Position numbers and translations under genes: made by a program
In this document: positions 1-6,322 of the stretch, one piece after another
Layout of the letters: every line of letters starts with the position of its first letter
Numbering within the stretch: position 1 is the first letter of the stretch
The notes under the pieces: generated by a model
The model's input: the letters and a program-made list of their open reading frames with translations, nothing else
What the model was told of the DNA's origin: nothing
The model's database searches: none
Assembly (NCBI GenBank): GCA_026786155.1
Contig: JAJAYR010000336.1
Location: 1 to 10,459, forward strand
DNA from: Pyrinomonadaceae bacterium
Lineage (GTDB): Bacteria > Acidobacteriota > Blastocatellia > Pyrinomonadales > Pyrinomonadaceae
Length of the DNA: 10,459 nucleotides
Direction of reading: 5' to 3'

Positions 1-43
1 AGGTTCTTGACTGCAATAGTTGTCGTTTGATTGGAAAACTTAA

Positions 44-127
44 CCGCTTACTGCCTTCTGCCTTCTGCCAACTGCCTTCCGCCTTCTGCCTTCTGCCTTC
101 CGCCAACGGCTTTCTGCTTGCTGATTA
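44..127 (+). repeat. Heptanucleotide tandem repeat upstream of rlmH
   Basis: Twelve consecutive seven-base units run without a break in phase. The units are variants of CTGCCTT (also CCGCCTT, CTGCCAA, CGGCTTT, CTGCTTG and finally CTGATTA). The last unit ends on the A of the rlmH start codon at 127. The tract is pyrimidine-rich on the sense strand and contains no Shine-Dalgarno-like purine run. It can be translated in frame with rlmH from an ATG at 31, giving a repetitive Leu/Pro/Cys/Ala peptide, but this looks like repeat DNA rather than protein. It resembles the short heptanucleotide repeats known from cyanobacteria and some other phyla. Confidence 0.9.
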
Positions 128-567
128 TGAAGTTTCGATTCGTCTGGATTGGCAAAACCAAAGATAAAAATTGGCAGGCGTTGCAGGCGGAATATCTGGA
201 ACGCCTTTCGCATTTCGTGAAATTTGAAATTACGGAATTGCGCGATGATACGAAAGAACTTGAAAGCAAACGAATTCTGGAAAAAGTGAATCAAAGCCAA
301 TTCGTCTGTTTGTTGGACGTGAAGGGACAAAGCGTTTCATCGCACGAATTAGCCGGAAAAATTGAAATTTGGCAAAATCGCGGGCTGAAGGAAATCGCTT
401 TTGTCATCGGCGGCGCGGAAGGTGTCGCGTCTGCGGTTGTCGAAAGGGCTGATTTTAGTTTATCCTTATCGCTTCTGACTTTTACGCACGAAACGGCGCG
501 GGTAATTTTAGCGGAACAGCTTTATCGCGCATTTACAATAATCAAAGGTTTTCCATATCAGAAATGA
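127..567 (+). CDS. rlmH: 23S rRNA (pseudouridine1915-N3)-methyltransferase RlmH
   Basis: RlmH is a SPOUT-family enzyme that uses S-adenosylmethionine to methylate pseudouridine 1915 in helix 69 of 23S rRNA on assembled 70S ribosomes. The 146-residue product is close to the usual ~155. It starts MKFRFVWIGKTK, the typical first strand of the family. The SAM-binding glycine loop VIGGAEG lies near residue 93, and the C-terminal knot region LTFTHETARVILAEQLYRAF is followed by the characteristic aromatic-basic tail ending YQK. I chose the start at 127 because homologues begin at this point; an upstream in-frame ATG at 31 would add 32 residues of translated heptamer repeat. No Shine-Dalgarno is visible. 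Its stop overlaps the next start (ATGA), so the two genes are probably one transcript. Confidence 0.95.
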   Translation: MKFRFVWIGKTKDKNWQALQAEYLERLSHFVKFEITELRDDTKELESKRILEKVNQSQFVCLLDVKGQSVSSHELAGKIEIWQNRGLKEIAFVIGGAEGVASAVVERADFSLSLSLLTFTHETARVILAEQLYRAFTIIKGFPYQK

Positions 568-917
568 GTAAATTGAACTTAGATAAAATCAAAGACAAAC
601 TGCTCGCCGAACGCGAGACTCTGGTGTCCAAATTAAGCGGCAACGACCTTTCGGTTGACGATGCCGAAACGCCTGACCCGGTTGATTTAGCGGTCAGAAA
701 CTATTCCAAAAACGTGATGCTGGCGGTTTCCGAAAACGAAAGCAAACAACTGATTTTAATTAACGAGGCGTTGACGCGCCTCGCCGACGACGAATACGGA
801 ATCTGCCAAAACTGCGAAAAAGATGTTAACCCGAAACGGCTCGATGCCGTGCCTTGGGCGCGTTACTGTCTGAATTGTCAGGAATTGGTCGAACAAGGTC
901 TGTTTGATGAAGACTAA
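564..917 (+). CDS. DksA/TraR-family zinc-finger transcription factor
   Basis: Members bind in the secondary channel of RNA polymerase and modulate initiation, in some species together with ppGpp. The 117-residue protein has a charged helical N-terminal part that can form the coiled-coil hairpin. At its tip is an acidic DPVDLA motif (residues 38-43), matching the DxxDxA tip that is functionally critical in E. coli DksA. The C-terminus carries a four-cysteine zinc finger, CQNC (81-84) and CLNC (102-105), spaced 17 residues apart as in canonical DksA. It is shorter than E. coli DksA (151 residues), lacking N-terminal extension. The start overlaps the rlmH stop as ATGA, which suggests translational coupling. 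Whether it is a true functional DksA or a shorter paralogue cannot be told from sequence alone. Confidence 0.88.
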   Translation: MSKLNLDKIKDKLLAERETLVSKLSGNDLSVDDAETPDPVDLAVRNYSKNVMLAVSENESKQLILINEALTRLADDEYGICQNCEKDVNPKRLDAVPWARYCLNCQELVEQGLFDED

Positions 918-991
918 TTTTAAGCGCGGCGAAAAATTGTCGAAGCCTCCGAAATGTGTTAATTATTAGCGCGTTGTCGGCTCTGTCAGAC

Positions 992-1051
992 AAGTCAGAA
1001 CCGGAAGCATTAGCGACCGGCTTGGGTTTTTAAGGCAAAATAAAAGGTTAA
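992..1051 (+). repeat. REP-like 60-nt repeat, copy A
   Basis: This unit starts AAGTCAGAACCG, continues into a hairpin at 1001-1020 (CCGG..GC, loop ATTA, GC..CCGG with two internal mismatches) and then runs CTTGGGTTTTT into AAGGCAAAA. It aligns over 60 nt with the reverse complement of 1240-1299, and the blocks AAGTCAGAACCG, TAGCG and AAGGCAAAA fall at identical offsets. The copy lies about 75 nt past the stop of the DksA-like gene in the sense orientation. The hairpin followed by GGGTTTTT could serve as a weak terminator or mRNA 3' stabiliser. Confidence 0.7.
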
Positions 1052-1063
1052 CAGGCAAACTTG

Positions 1064-1239
1064 GTAGAGTTCAAATTTTATGCTCAATAGATTTTTAGTT
1101 AAATTTACATCGGAATAGATGGTAGATAATAGATGATAACTGATAGATTTCCCTTCGATTTTATCTGTCAACTATCAGCTATCATCTATTATCTATGCTG
1201 AATCGTTGCTCTCATCAGCATAATTTGTGCAACATCACC
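1064..1239 (+). repeat. Dispersed palindromic element, copy 1
   Basis: First of three copies of an interspersed element (others at 3804-3964 and, inverted, 6323-6483). It begins GTAGAGTT and ends AACATCACC. Terminal inverted repeats are TATGCTCA (1079-1086) and TCAGCATA (1215-1222). The core is a hairpin with 24-nt arms at 1123-1146 and 1172-1195 that match at 23 of 24 positions and are built of TAGATRA-type heptamers. No open reading frame fits inside. It occupies the middle of the 392-bp gap between the convergent DksA-like gene and hldD. The rest of that gap (918-991) shows nothing recognisable. Confidence 0.85.
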
Positions 1240-1299
1240 TTTATTTTACCTTTTGCCTTTTCACACTAACCCGCCCGCTACCGCAGGCGGTTCTGACTT
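1240..1299 (-). repeat. REP-like 60-nt repeat, copy B
   Basis: Inverted partner of the repeat at 992-1051. On the minus strand it begins AAGTCAGAACCG and forms an eight-pair hairpin CCGCCTGC-GGTA-GCGGGCGG (1271-1290) with one G-T wobble that becomes a C-A mismatch on the plus strand, so it folds better in the minus-strand transcript. It sits 11 nt past the hldD stop codon in the sense direction. Compared with copy A, the fourth base pair of the stem is C-G here and G-C there, a compensatory change. It ends in the heptamer-like run AAAAGGC AAAAGGT AAAATAA. Confidence 0.75.
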
Positions 1300-1309
1300 C
1301 AAAATTTTT

Positions 1310-2287
1310 CTAATCGCCAAGAAATTTGTCGGGAATCAAATAATTTCGCACATAATCGGCAACCGCTTCGTTGAGCGAAGTTGCCGATTTTTCATAACCC
1401 GTCGCTTGAATTTTGCTCAAATCGGCTTGCGTATGATATTGATAACGGTCGCGCAAGTGTTCGGGCATTTCCACAAATTCGATGTTCGGCGGTAAATCGA
1501 GCGCGGCGAAAATAGCTTTCGCCAGTTCGTTCCAAGTGTGCATTTCGCCTGAACCGACGTTGAAAAGTCCACTCGCCGGATTACCGATAAAATGCAAAGT
1601 CATCTCCACCGCGTCTTTCACATAAACAAAATCGCGCCCGAACTCGCCGTCTTGATAATCGGGATTCGCGCTTCTAAAAAGTTGTAACTTGCCGGTTTCC
1701 CGAATCTGCGCGAACGCTTTATTTACCAGACTTCGCATATCGCCTTTGTGATTTTCGTTCGGACCGAAAACATTGAAATACTTCAGTCCGACGATTTTTT
1801 CAAATAGGCTGTTCTGCCGCGCATACAAATCGAAAAGATGTTTGGAATAACCATAAACATTGAGCGGGCGCAATTTTTGCAAATCGTCCGTGCCGTCGTT
1901 CATTCCGTTCGCGCCGTCGCCGTAAGTCGCGGCGGAAGAAGCATAAATAAACCGCGTCGCATTTTCAACCGACCAATTCGCCAGCGTCTTGGTAAATTCG
2001 TAATTGTTCCGCATCATAAAATTCGCGTCGCGCTCAGTAGTTGCCGAACACGCCCCAAGATGAAGCAGAATCTGCGTTTCGTGCAATCTGTCGAGGCTTT
2101 CGATAAAATCGTCGGCATCAATATAATCGGCAAATCGAAGCGGCGCGAGATTTTTCCATTTGTCGGTTTCGTCGAGTCGGTCAACAATTAAAACGTCTGT
2201 TTCGCCGAGTTGATTGAGTTGCCGGACAATTGCGCTGCCGATAAATCCCGCGCCGCCGGTAACGATTATTTTGTGTGAACTTTTCAT
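1310..2287 (-). CDS. hldD: ADP-L-glycero-D-manno-heptose 6-epimerase
   Basis: HldD (RfaD, GmhD) is a cytoplasmic NADP-dependent short-chain epimerase that converts ADP-D-glycero-beta-D-manno-heptose to the L,D form used in the inner core of lipopolysaccharide. The 325-residue product matches the usual length. It shows the Rossmann glycine motif GGAGFIG (residues 11-17), the family-specific GACSATTERD (78-87), the serine segment YASSAATYG (115-123), and the catalytic YGYSK (145-149) with Tyr145 and Lys149. It also has KYFNVFGPNENHKG and the C-terminal RDFVYVKD. I chose the start at 2287 because homologues begin a few residues before the glycine motif. A TATAAT box at 2330-2325 would place transcription start near 2318, past an alternative upstream ATG at 2320. 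Other heptose genes are not in the window. Confidence 0.95.
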   Translation of the reverse strand: MKSSHKIIVTGGAGFIGSAIVRQLNQLGETDVLIVDRLDETDKWKNLAPLRFADYIDADDFIESLDRLHETQILLHLGACSATTERDANFMMRNNYEFTKTLANWSVENATRFIYASSAATYGDGANGMNDGTDDLQKLRPLNVYGYSKHLFDLYARQNSLFEKIVGLKYFNVFGPNENHKGDMRSLVNKAFAQIRETGKLQLFRSANPDYQDGEFGRDFVYVKDAVEMTLHFIGNPASGLFNVGSGEMHTWNELAKAIFAALDLPPNIEFVEMPEHLRDRYQYHTQADLSKIQATGYEKSATSLNEAVADYVRNYLIPDKFLGD

Positions 2288-2324
2288 AAGTTTTTGCCGA
2301 AGGCGATATTTTGCCGCCATCGGA

Positions 2325-2330
2325 ATTATA
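2325..2330 (-). promoter_or_regulatory. Candidate -10 box for hldD
   Basis: The minus strand reads a perfect TATAAT here, 38-43 nt upstream of the chosen hldD start. The region where a -35 box should lie (about 2348-2353) reads TTTTCT, which is weak. The assignment rests on the -10 match and position only. Confidence 0.4.
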
Positions 2331-2382
2331 AGTTTTACGCGGCGGAAAGAAAAATTGACCGTTCATAAGAAATACCGGACGT

Positions 2383-2411
2383 TTGAGATTCGGAGCGAGA
2401 ATAATTAGAGT
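2383..2411 (+). promoter_or_regulatory. Candidate promoter for the transaldolase gene
   Basis: TTGAGA (2383-2388, five of six to consensus) and TAGAGT (2406-2411, four of six) are separated by exactly 17 nt. They sit about 130 nt upstream of tal in the 253-bp region shared with divergent hldD. The predicted leader would be roughly 120 nt. No other feature was recognised in this region. Confidence 0.35.
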
Positions 2412-2528
2412 AGAATCAGGTAAAGAGTTAATGCAGAAATCTTCGGCGAAATTGAAACGACTTGTTCGCCATCTGATTCGAGTCATCACTCTCGAAAAAA
2501 AATTACAAAACAATCGGTCAAAAAAATT

Positions 2529-2536
2529 AGAAGGAG
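2529..2536 (+). promoter_or_regulatory. Strong Shine-Dalgarno for tal
   Basis: AGAAGGAG followed by four bases and ATG at 2541. It is the only strong ribosome binding site in the window, and it fixes the tal start. Confidence 0.85.
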
Positions 2537-2540
2537 ATTT

Positions 2541-3686
2541 ATGGAATCAGCAAAAACACAACAAAATCCGCTTAAACAACTTGCCGAATACGGACAATCG
2601 CCGTGGCTCGATTACATTCGCCGCGATCTTTTTACGCCGGGCGAACTCAAACGTCTGATTGACGAAGACGGTTTGAAGGGAATGACTTCAAATCCGGCGA
2701 TTTTTGAAAAAGCCATCGGCAGCGAACATTACAAAGATTCAATCGCCGCACTCGCGCTGGAAAAAGGTTTGAGCGCGGTCGAGATTTACGAAAAAGTCGC
2801 CATCGAAGACATTCGGACGGCGGCGGACGCATTGCACGGCGTTTATGACGCAACGCAGATGCGCGACGGTTACGTTTCGCTCGAAGTTTCGCCCGCGCTC
2901 GCCGACGATTCCGAAGGCACACTCGAAGAAGCGCGTCGTTTGTGGAAAACGGTTGACCGCCCGAATTTGATGGTCAAAGTTCCGGCAACGGCGGTCGGTT
3001 TCGATGTCATCAAACAGCTAATTTCCGAAGGAATCAATATCAATATAACGCTTCTTTTCGCGCAGAACGCCTACGCCAAAGTCGCCGAAGCGTATGTCGC
3101 CGGACTTGAAAAACGCGCGGCGGAAGGCGGCGAACTCGCCCACGTCGCTTCAGTCGCCAGTTTTTTCGTGTCGAGAATTGATTCGCTGGTTGATTCGCAA
3201 ATCAAAGAAAAATTGAAAACCGCGAGTGATGATGAAAAAGAAACGCTCGAAAATTTGCGCGGCAAAGTCGCCATCGCCAACGCGAAAATGGCTTATCGAA
3301 CTTACGAAGAAATCTTTGCCGGCGAGCGGTGGGAAAAATTGAGCGCGAAAGGCGCACAGACGCAGCGCGTTTTGTGGGCTTCGACGGGAACGAAAAACGC
3401 GGAATACAGCGACGTTTTGTATATCGAAGAACTTATCGGTGCGGACACCGTGAACACGATTCCGCCCGCGACGTGGGACGCATTCCGCGAACACGGAAAA
3501 TTGCGTGAAAGTCTGACGGAAAATGTCGAAGCAGCCGAAGATATTCTGGCGAATCTGGAAAAAGCCGGAATTTCGCTCGAAGCGGCAACCGACAAATTAT
3601 TGATTGATGCCGTCAGATTGTTCGTCGAACCGTTCGACAAAATGATTGCGGCGGTTGAGAAAGCTATCGGTGAAAACAAAGTTTGA
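2541..3686 (+). CDS. tal: Transaldolase
   Basis: Transaldolase moves a dihydroxyacetone unit between sugar phosphates in the non-oxidative pentose phosphate pathway (sedoheptulose 7-phosphate plus glyceraldehyde 3-phosphate to erythrose 4-phosphate plus fructose 6-phosphate). The 381-residue protein follows the longer type found in actinobacteria and cyanobacteria. Motifs include NPLKQLAEYGQSPWLDYIRR near the N-terminus with catalytic Asp24, GMTSNPAIFEKAI (47-59), SLEVSP with Glu115, and NLMVKVPAT (142-150) whose Lys146 should form the Schiff base. NITLLFAQ and VASFFVSRID follow, as in the family. The start is fixed by a strong Shine-Dalgarno. The gene appears to be transcribed alone: the upstream neighbour is divergent, and a palindrome and a dispersed repeat follow. 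Confidence 0.95.
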   Translation: MESAKTQQNPLKQLAEYGQSPWLDYIRRDLFTPGELKRLIDEDGLKGMTSNPAIFEKAIGSEHYKDSIAALALEKGLSAVEIYEKVAIEDIRTAADALHGVYDATQMRDGYVSLEVSPALADDSEGTLEEARRLWKTVDRPNLMVKVPATAVGFDVIKQLISEGININITLLFAQNAYAKVAEAYVAGLEKRAAEGGELAHVASVASFFVSRIDSLVDSQIKEKLKTASDDEKETLENLRGKVAIANAKMAYRTYEEIFAGERWEKLSAKGAQTQRVLWASTGTKNAEYSDVLYIEELIGADTVNTIPPATWDAFREHGKLRESLTENVEAAEDILANLEKAGISLEAATDKLLIDAVRLFVEPFDKMIAAVEKAIGENKV

Positions 3687-3756
3687 GATTGAAATCAAAC
3701 GGCTGCAATTCAAGTAAATCCGCGTTCGGCGAAAAACTTCACGGGCGTTTTACTTT

Positions 3757-3792
3757 AACCACGCCGAATTAAACAACGGGTTTGGCGTGGTT
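3757..3792. repeat. Inverted repeat downstream of tal
   Basis: A perfect 9-bp stem, AACCACGCC (3757-3765) and GGCGTGGTT (3784-3792), encloses an 18-nt loop 70 nt past the tal stop. There is no T-tract on either side, so it is at best a weak or factor-assisted terminator or an mRNA 3' structure. It directly precedes dispersed repeat copy 2. Confidence 0.45.
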
Positions 3793-3803
3793 CAGAATGA
3801 AAA

Positions 3804-3964
3804 GTAGAGTTTTAAATTTTATGCTGAACAGTTTATTTCAGTTAATTTTACTTCGGAAGAGATGAGAGATGAAAGATGCTGACTGATAGATTTTATCTCT
3901 CATCTCTCATCTCTCATCTCTTCCGAATCGTTGTTCTCATCAGCATAGATTGCGAAACATCACC
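3804..3964 (+). repeat. Dispersed palindromic element, copy 2
   Basis: Same element and orientation as copy 1, from GTAGAGTT to AACATCACC. Terminal inverted repeats TATGCTGA (3820-3827) and TCAGCATA (3940-3947) are perfect. The core hairpin has 27-nt arms at 3852-3878 and 3901-3927 that match at 26 positions, made of GAGATGA-type heptamers and closed by TTCGGAA/TTCCGAA. The right end stops 9 nt before the start codon of the glycosyltransferase gene, so the element forms all of that gene's immediate 5' region. Confidence 0.88.
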
Positions 3965-3973
3965 GAATGAAGA

Positions 3974-4762
3974 ATGTCTGTCAAAGAATTTGAACCGCTC
4001 GAAAAATCTTCCGAACTAAAGCGCGTCCGCGTCGTCAGTTTGTTTCCCAACGTCGTCAATCACGAATCGGCAATTAAACAAATAAATAAACTCGTAGCCG
4101 CCGGAAACGGCGGCTACGTCTGTTTTTCGACCGTCCATATGGTAATGGAATCGCACGACAACGCCGAATACGGCGCGAAGGTGAACGGTGCGAACGTGAT
4201 AATTCCTGATGGAATGCCGCTCGTCTGGATGCAAAAATTACAGGGCGCGAAAGGCGCAAGCCGTCTTCGCGCCAACGATTTAATGATTATGCTGTGTGCG
4301 TTCGCCGAAGAAAACGGGTTGACCGTCGGCTTTTACGGCGGTCGGCAATCGGTAATTGACACGATTTTGGAACGCGCCGCAAAAGATTTTCCGAACTTGA
4401 AAGTCGTCTATGCGTTTTCGCCGCCGTTTCGCCCTTTGACCGACGAAGAAGACGCGGAAATCACGGCGGAAATCAATCGCCGCAAGCCGGATTTGCTGTT
4501 TATGGGTTTGGGCTGTCCGAAACAGGAAAATTGGATGGCGGCGCATAAAGATAATTTATCAGCCGTGATGCTCGGTGTCGGCGCGTCGTTCGATTTCTAC
4601 GCGGGAAACGTGCGTGAATCGCCCGAATGGTTAGGAAAATTAGGTTTGGAATGGCTGTTTCGGTTGACGCAGGAGCCGCGTCGTTTGTGGCGCAGATATT
4701 TGATTTTGAACCCGCGTTTTATATGGCTGGCAGCGCGGCAATTACTCAAGTCAGGCAAGTAA
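3974..4762 (+). CDS. WecG/TagA/CpsF-family glycosyltransferase (GT26)
   Basis: Members transfer a sugar, often N-acetylmannosamine or its uronate, from a UDP donor onto a polyprenol-linked acceptor at the inner face of the membrane during surface polysaccharide or teichoic acid assembly. The 262-residue protein shows the family in order: a strand ending in STVHMV (52-57), the catalytic-type IPDGMPLVW (77-85) with Asp79, a RLRANDLM segment, GFYGG (119-123), SPPFRPLT (149-156), GLGCPKQENWMA (178-189), GVGASFDFYAG (201-211), and the basic C-terminal GLEWLFRLTQEPRRLWRRY that is known to aid membrane contact. Donor and acceptor cannot be assigned. The start has only a weak GAAG before it, and dispersed repeat copy 2 abuts it. 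A terminator-like hairpin lies inside the gene. Its end overlaps convergent glpD by 12 bp. Confidence 0.9.
   Translation: MSVKEFEPLEKSSELKRVRVVSLFPNVVNHESAIKQINKLVAAGNGGYVCFSTVHMVMESHDNAEYGAKVNGANVIIPDGMPLVWMQKLQGAKGASRLRANDLMIMLCAFAEENGLTVGFYGGRQSVIDTILERAAKDFPNLKVVYAFSPPFRPLTDEEDAEITAEINRRKPDLLFMGLGCPKQENWMAAHKDNLSAVMLGVGASFDFYAGNVRESPEWLGKLGLEWLFRLTQEPRRLWRRYLILNPRFIWLAARQLLKSGK
4093..4127 (+). terminator. Terminator-like hairpin inside the glycosyltransferase gene
   Basis: A perfect 11-bp GC-rich stem, CGTAGCCGCCG (4093-4103) with CGGCGGCTACG (4108-4118), is closed by a GAAA tetraloop and followed by TCTGTTTTT. This has the full shape of an intrinsic terminator, with A-rich sequence before it, but lies about 120 nt into an intact reading frame and encodes residues 40-51. 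It could act as an attenuator when translation lags, or be a coincidence of Ala-Ala-Gly-Asn-Gly-Gly coding. Confidence 0.45.
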
Positions 4763-6313
4763 ATAATTTTTGGCAAGTTCGGTAAATTCTTTAACTTGCC
4801 TTTCAATCCAAACTGCATCTTTTCCCGATTCACGCGCCATAATTTCCGCCGTGCGCGGCGCGATTTCAATCGCCGCCCGCGCATCTAAAAACAATGTGCG
4901 AGTTCTCCGCGCCAAAACGTCCTCAACCGTCTGTGCCATTTCAAACCGTGCCGCCCAAACGATTTCCGCCGCGCAATAGGGCAAACCGGCGTGCAGTTTT
5001 TCCGCCAGCGAAGGCGTTTCTTTTAGCAATTCTCGAATCTTTTCCGCGTCCGCGCCATAAATCGCCAAATCGCCGAAGCGTTCCGCGTCTTCGCCAAATC
5101 CGTGAATTTTCAAATCTTTTGTAACGCAATTTTTCTGCGGCAAATCGTTTTTTTCGATTGCCTGATTAACCGCGTCTTCCGCCATTCGCCGGTAAGTCGT
5201 CCATTTGCCGCCCGTAATCGTCAACAAATTCGATTCGTCAATTTCAATCGTCTGGTCACGTGAAAGCGCGGCGGTGTTCCGTTTATGGTTAGATTTCACG
5301 AGCGGGCGAATGCCGACGAAAATGCTCAAAATATTTTCCCGCTTCGGCGGCTTCGCCAGATATTTCCCGGCAGTTTCCAAAATAAATTCGATTTCTTTTT
5401 CAAGCGGTTTCGGTTCTAATTCGGGGTTTTCAATTGGTGTGTCGGTCGTGCCGATTAAGGTCTTACTGTGCCACGGAATTGCAAACAAAACTCGTCCGTC
5501 GGAAGTTTTCGGAATCATCACGGCGTTTTCCGACGGGAGAAATTTTTTATCGAAAACCAGATGAATGCCTTGACTCAGCGCGATTATATTTTTAGTGGTT
5601 TTATCGGACATTCGGCGAATTTTGTCGCAAAACGCGCCCGTCGCGTTGATGACGACTTTCGCTTTTGCCGTGATTTCTTCGCCCGTTTCCGCATCCTGAA
5701 ACTTTACGCCGTCAATTTTATCGTCCGGGTTTTTGGTTAATTCGATAACTTTCGCGTAATTCAAAACGGTCGCATTTTGTTCGGCGGCGGTTTTTACCAA
5801 ATCAATTAACAACCGTGTATCGTCGAATTGTCCGTCGAAATATAAAACGCCGCCGTGCAGATTTTCGCGCTCGATATTGGGAAGCGATTCAATCGTTTCT
5901 TTTTTCGAGAGGATTCGAGATTTGCCGAAACCGTATTTTCCCGACAACAAATTATAAGTTTTCAAACCCGCGCCGTAGAAAAACTTTTGCCAAAGGCTGT
6001 AACACGGAACGATAAACGATTGAATTCTAACGAGATGCGGCGCGTTTTTTTTCAAGATTCCGCGCTCTTTCAACGCTTCACGAACGAGCGCGAGATTGCC
6101 TTGCGCCAGATAACGAACGCCGCCATGAACGAGTTTGGTCGAACGGCTGGAAGTTCCTTTGCCGAAATCGCTTTGCTCAAGCAGCAAAACGTCGAAACCG
6201 CGCGAAGCCGCGTCAACCGCGCAGCCAACGCCCGTCGCGCCGCCGCCGATGATGATAAAATCCCAAATCTTGACGCGCTTCTTGACGCGATTGAGCATTT
6301 CCGGGCGATTCAT
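4751..6313 (-). CDS. glpD: FAD-dependent glycerol-3-phosphate dehydrogenase
   Basis: GlpD oxidises sn-glycerol 3-phosphate to dihydroxyacetone phosphate at the inner membrane surface and passes electrons to quinone. The 520-residue product has typical length. The FAD dinucleotide motif IIGGGATGVG is at residues 21-30. SSRSTKLVHGGVRYL (55-69), a signature of the family, follows, as do VINATGAFCD (221-230), FVGIRPLV (332-339), and ITGGKWTTYRRMAED (366-380) near the end of the oxidoreductase domain. A C-terminal helical domain (about 398-515) includes EDVLARRTR. The start at 6313 is the first ATG in frame; Met6 (6298) is an alternative. No Shine-Dalgarno is seen. Dispersed repeat copy 3 ends 9 nt upstream of the start. 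No glpK or glpF is in the window. Confidence 0.94.
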   Translation of the reverse strand: MNRPEMLNRVKKRVKIWDFIIIGGGATGVGCAVDAASRGFDVLLLEQSDFGKGTSSRSTKLVHGGVRYLAQGNLALVREALKERGILKKNAPHLVRIQSFIVPCYSLWQKFFYGAGLKTYNLLSGKYGFGKSRILSKKETIESLPNIERENLHGGVLYFDGQFDDTRLLIDLVKTAAEQNATVLNYAKVIELTKNPDDKIDGVKFQDAETGEEITAKAKVVINATGAFCDKIRRMSDKTTKNIIALSQGIHLVFDKKFLPSENAVMIPKTSDGRVLFAIPWHSKTLIGTTDTPIENPELEPKPLEKEIEFILETAGKYLAKPPKRENILSIFVGIRPLVKSNHKRNTAALSRDQTIEIDESNLLTITGGKWTTYRRMAEDAVNQAIEKNDLPQKNCVTKDLKIHGFGEDAERFGDLAIYGADAEKIRELLKETPSLAEKLHAGLPYCAAEIVWAARFEMAQTVEDVLARRTRTLFLDARAAIEIAPRTAEIMARESGKDAVWIERQVKEFTELAKNYLLA

Positions 6314-6322
6314 AAAATTCTA

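Noticed and set aside
1..43. End of an upstream gene
   Set aside because: A short open frame ends with TGA at 28-30 but is too short to recognise.
31..126. In-frame N-terminal extension of rlmH from ATG 31
   Set aside because: The added 32 residues are a translation of the heptamer repeat and the family starts at the MKFRFVWIG segment.
1253..1495. Plus-strand reading frame across the hldD end
   Set aside because: Antisense shadow of hldD and the REP-like repeat; no family resemblance.
2288..2320. Longer hldD start with 11 extra residues
   Set aside because: Homologues start just before the glycine motif, and the TATAAT box would place transcription start inside this stretch.
2181..2658. 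Small reading frames on both strands in the hldD-tal gap
   Set aside because: They extend into known genes in other frames and show no recognisable protein pattern or ribosome binding site.
3804..3964. Ordinary intrinsic terminator of tal
   Set aside because: The same 160-bp sequence recurs at two other unrelated positions, and no T-tract follows the hairpin, so it is a repeat element first.
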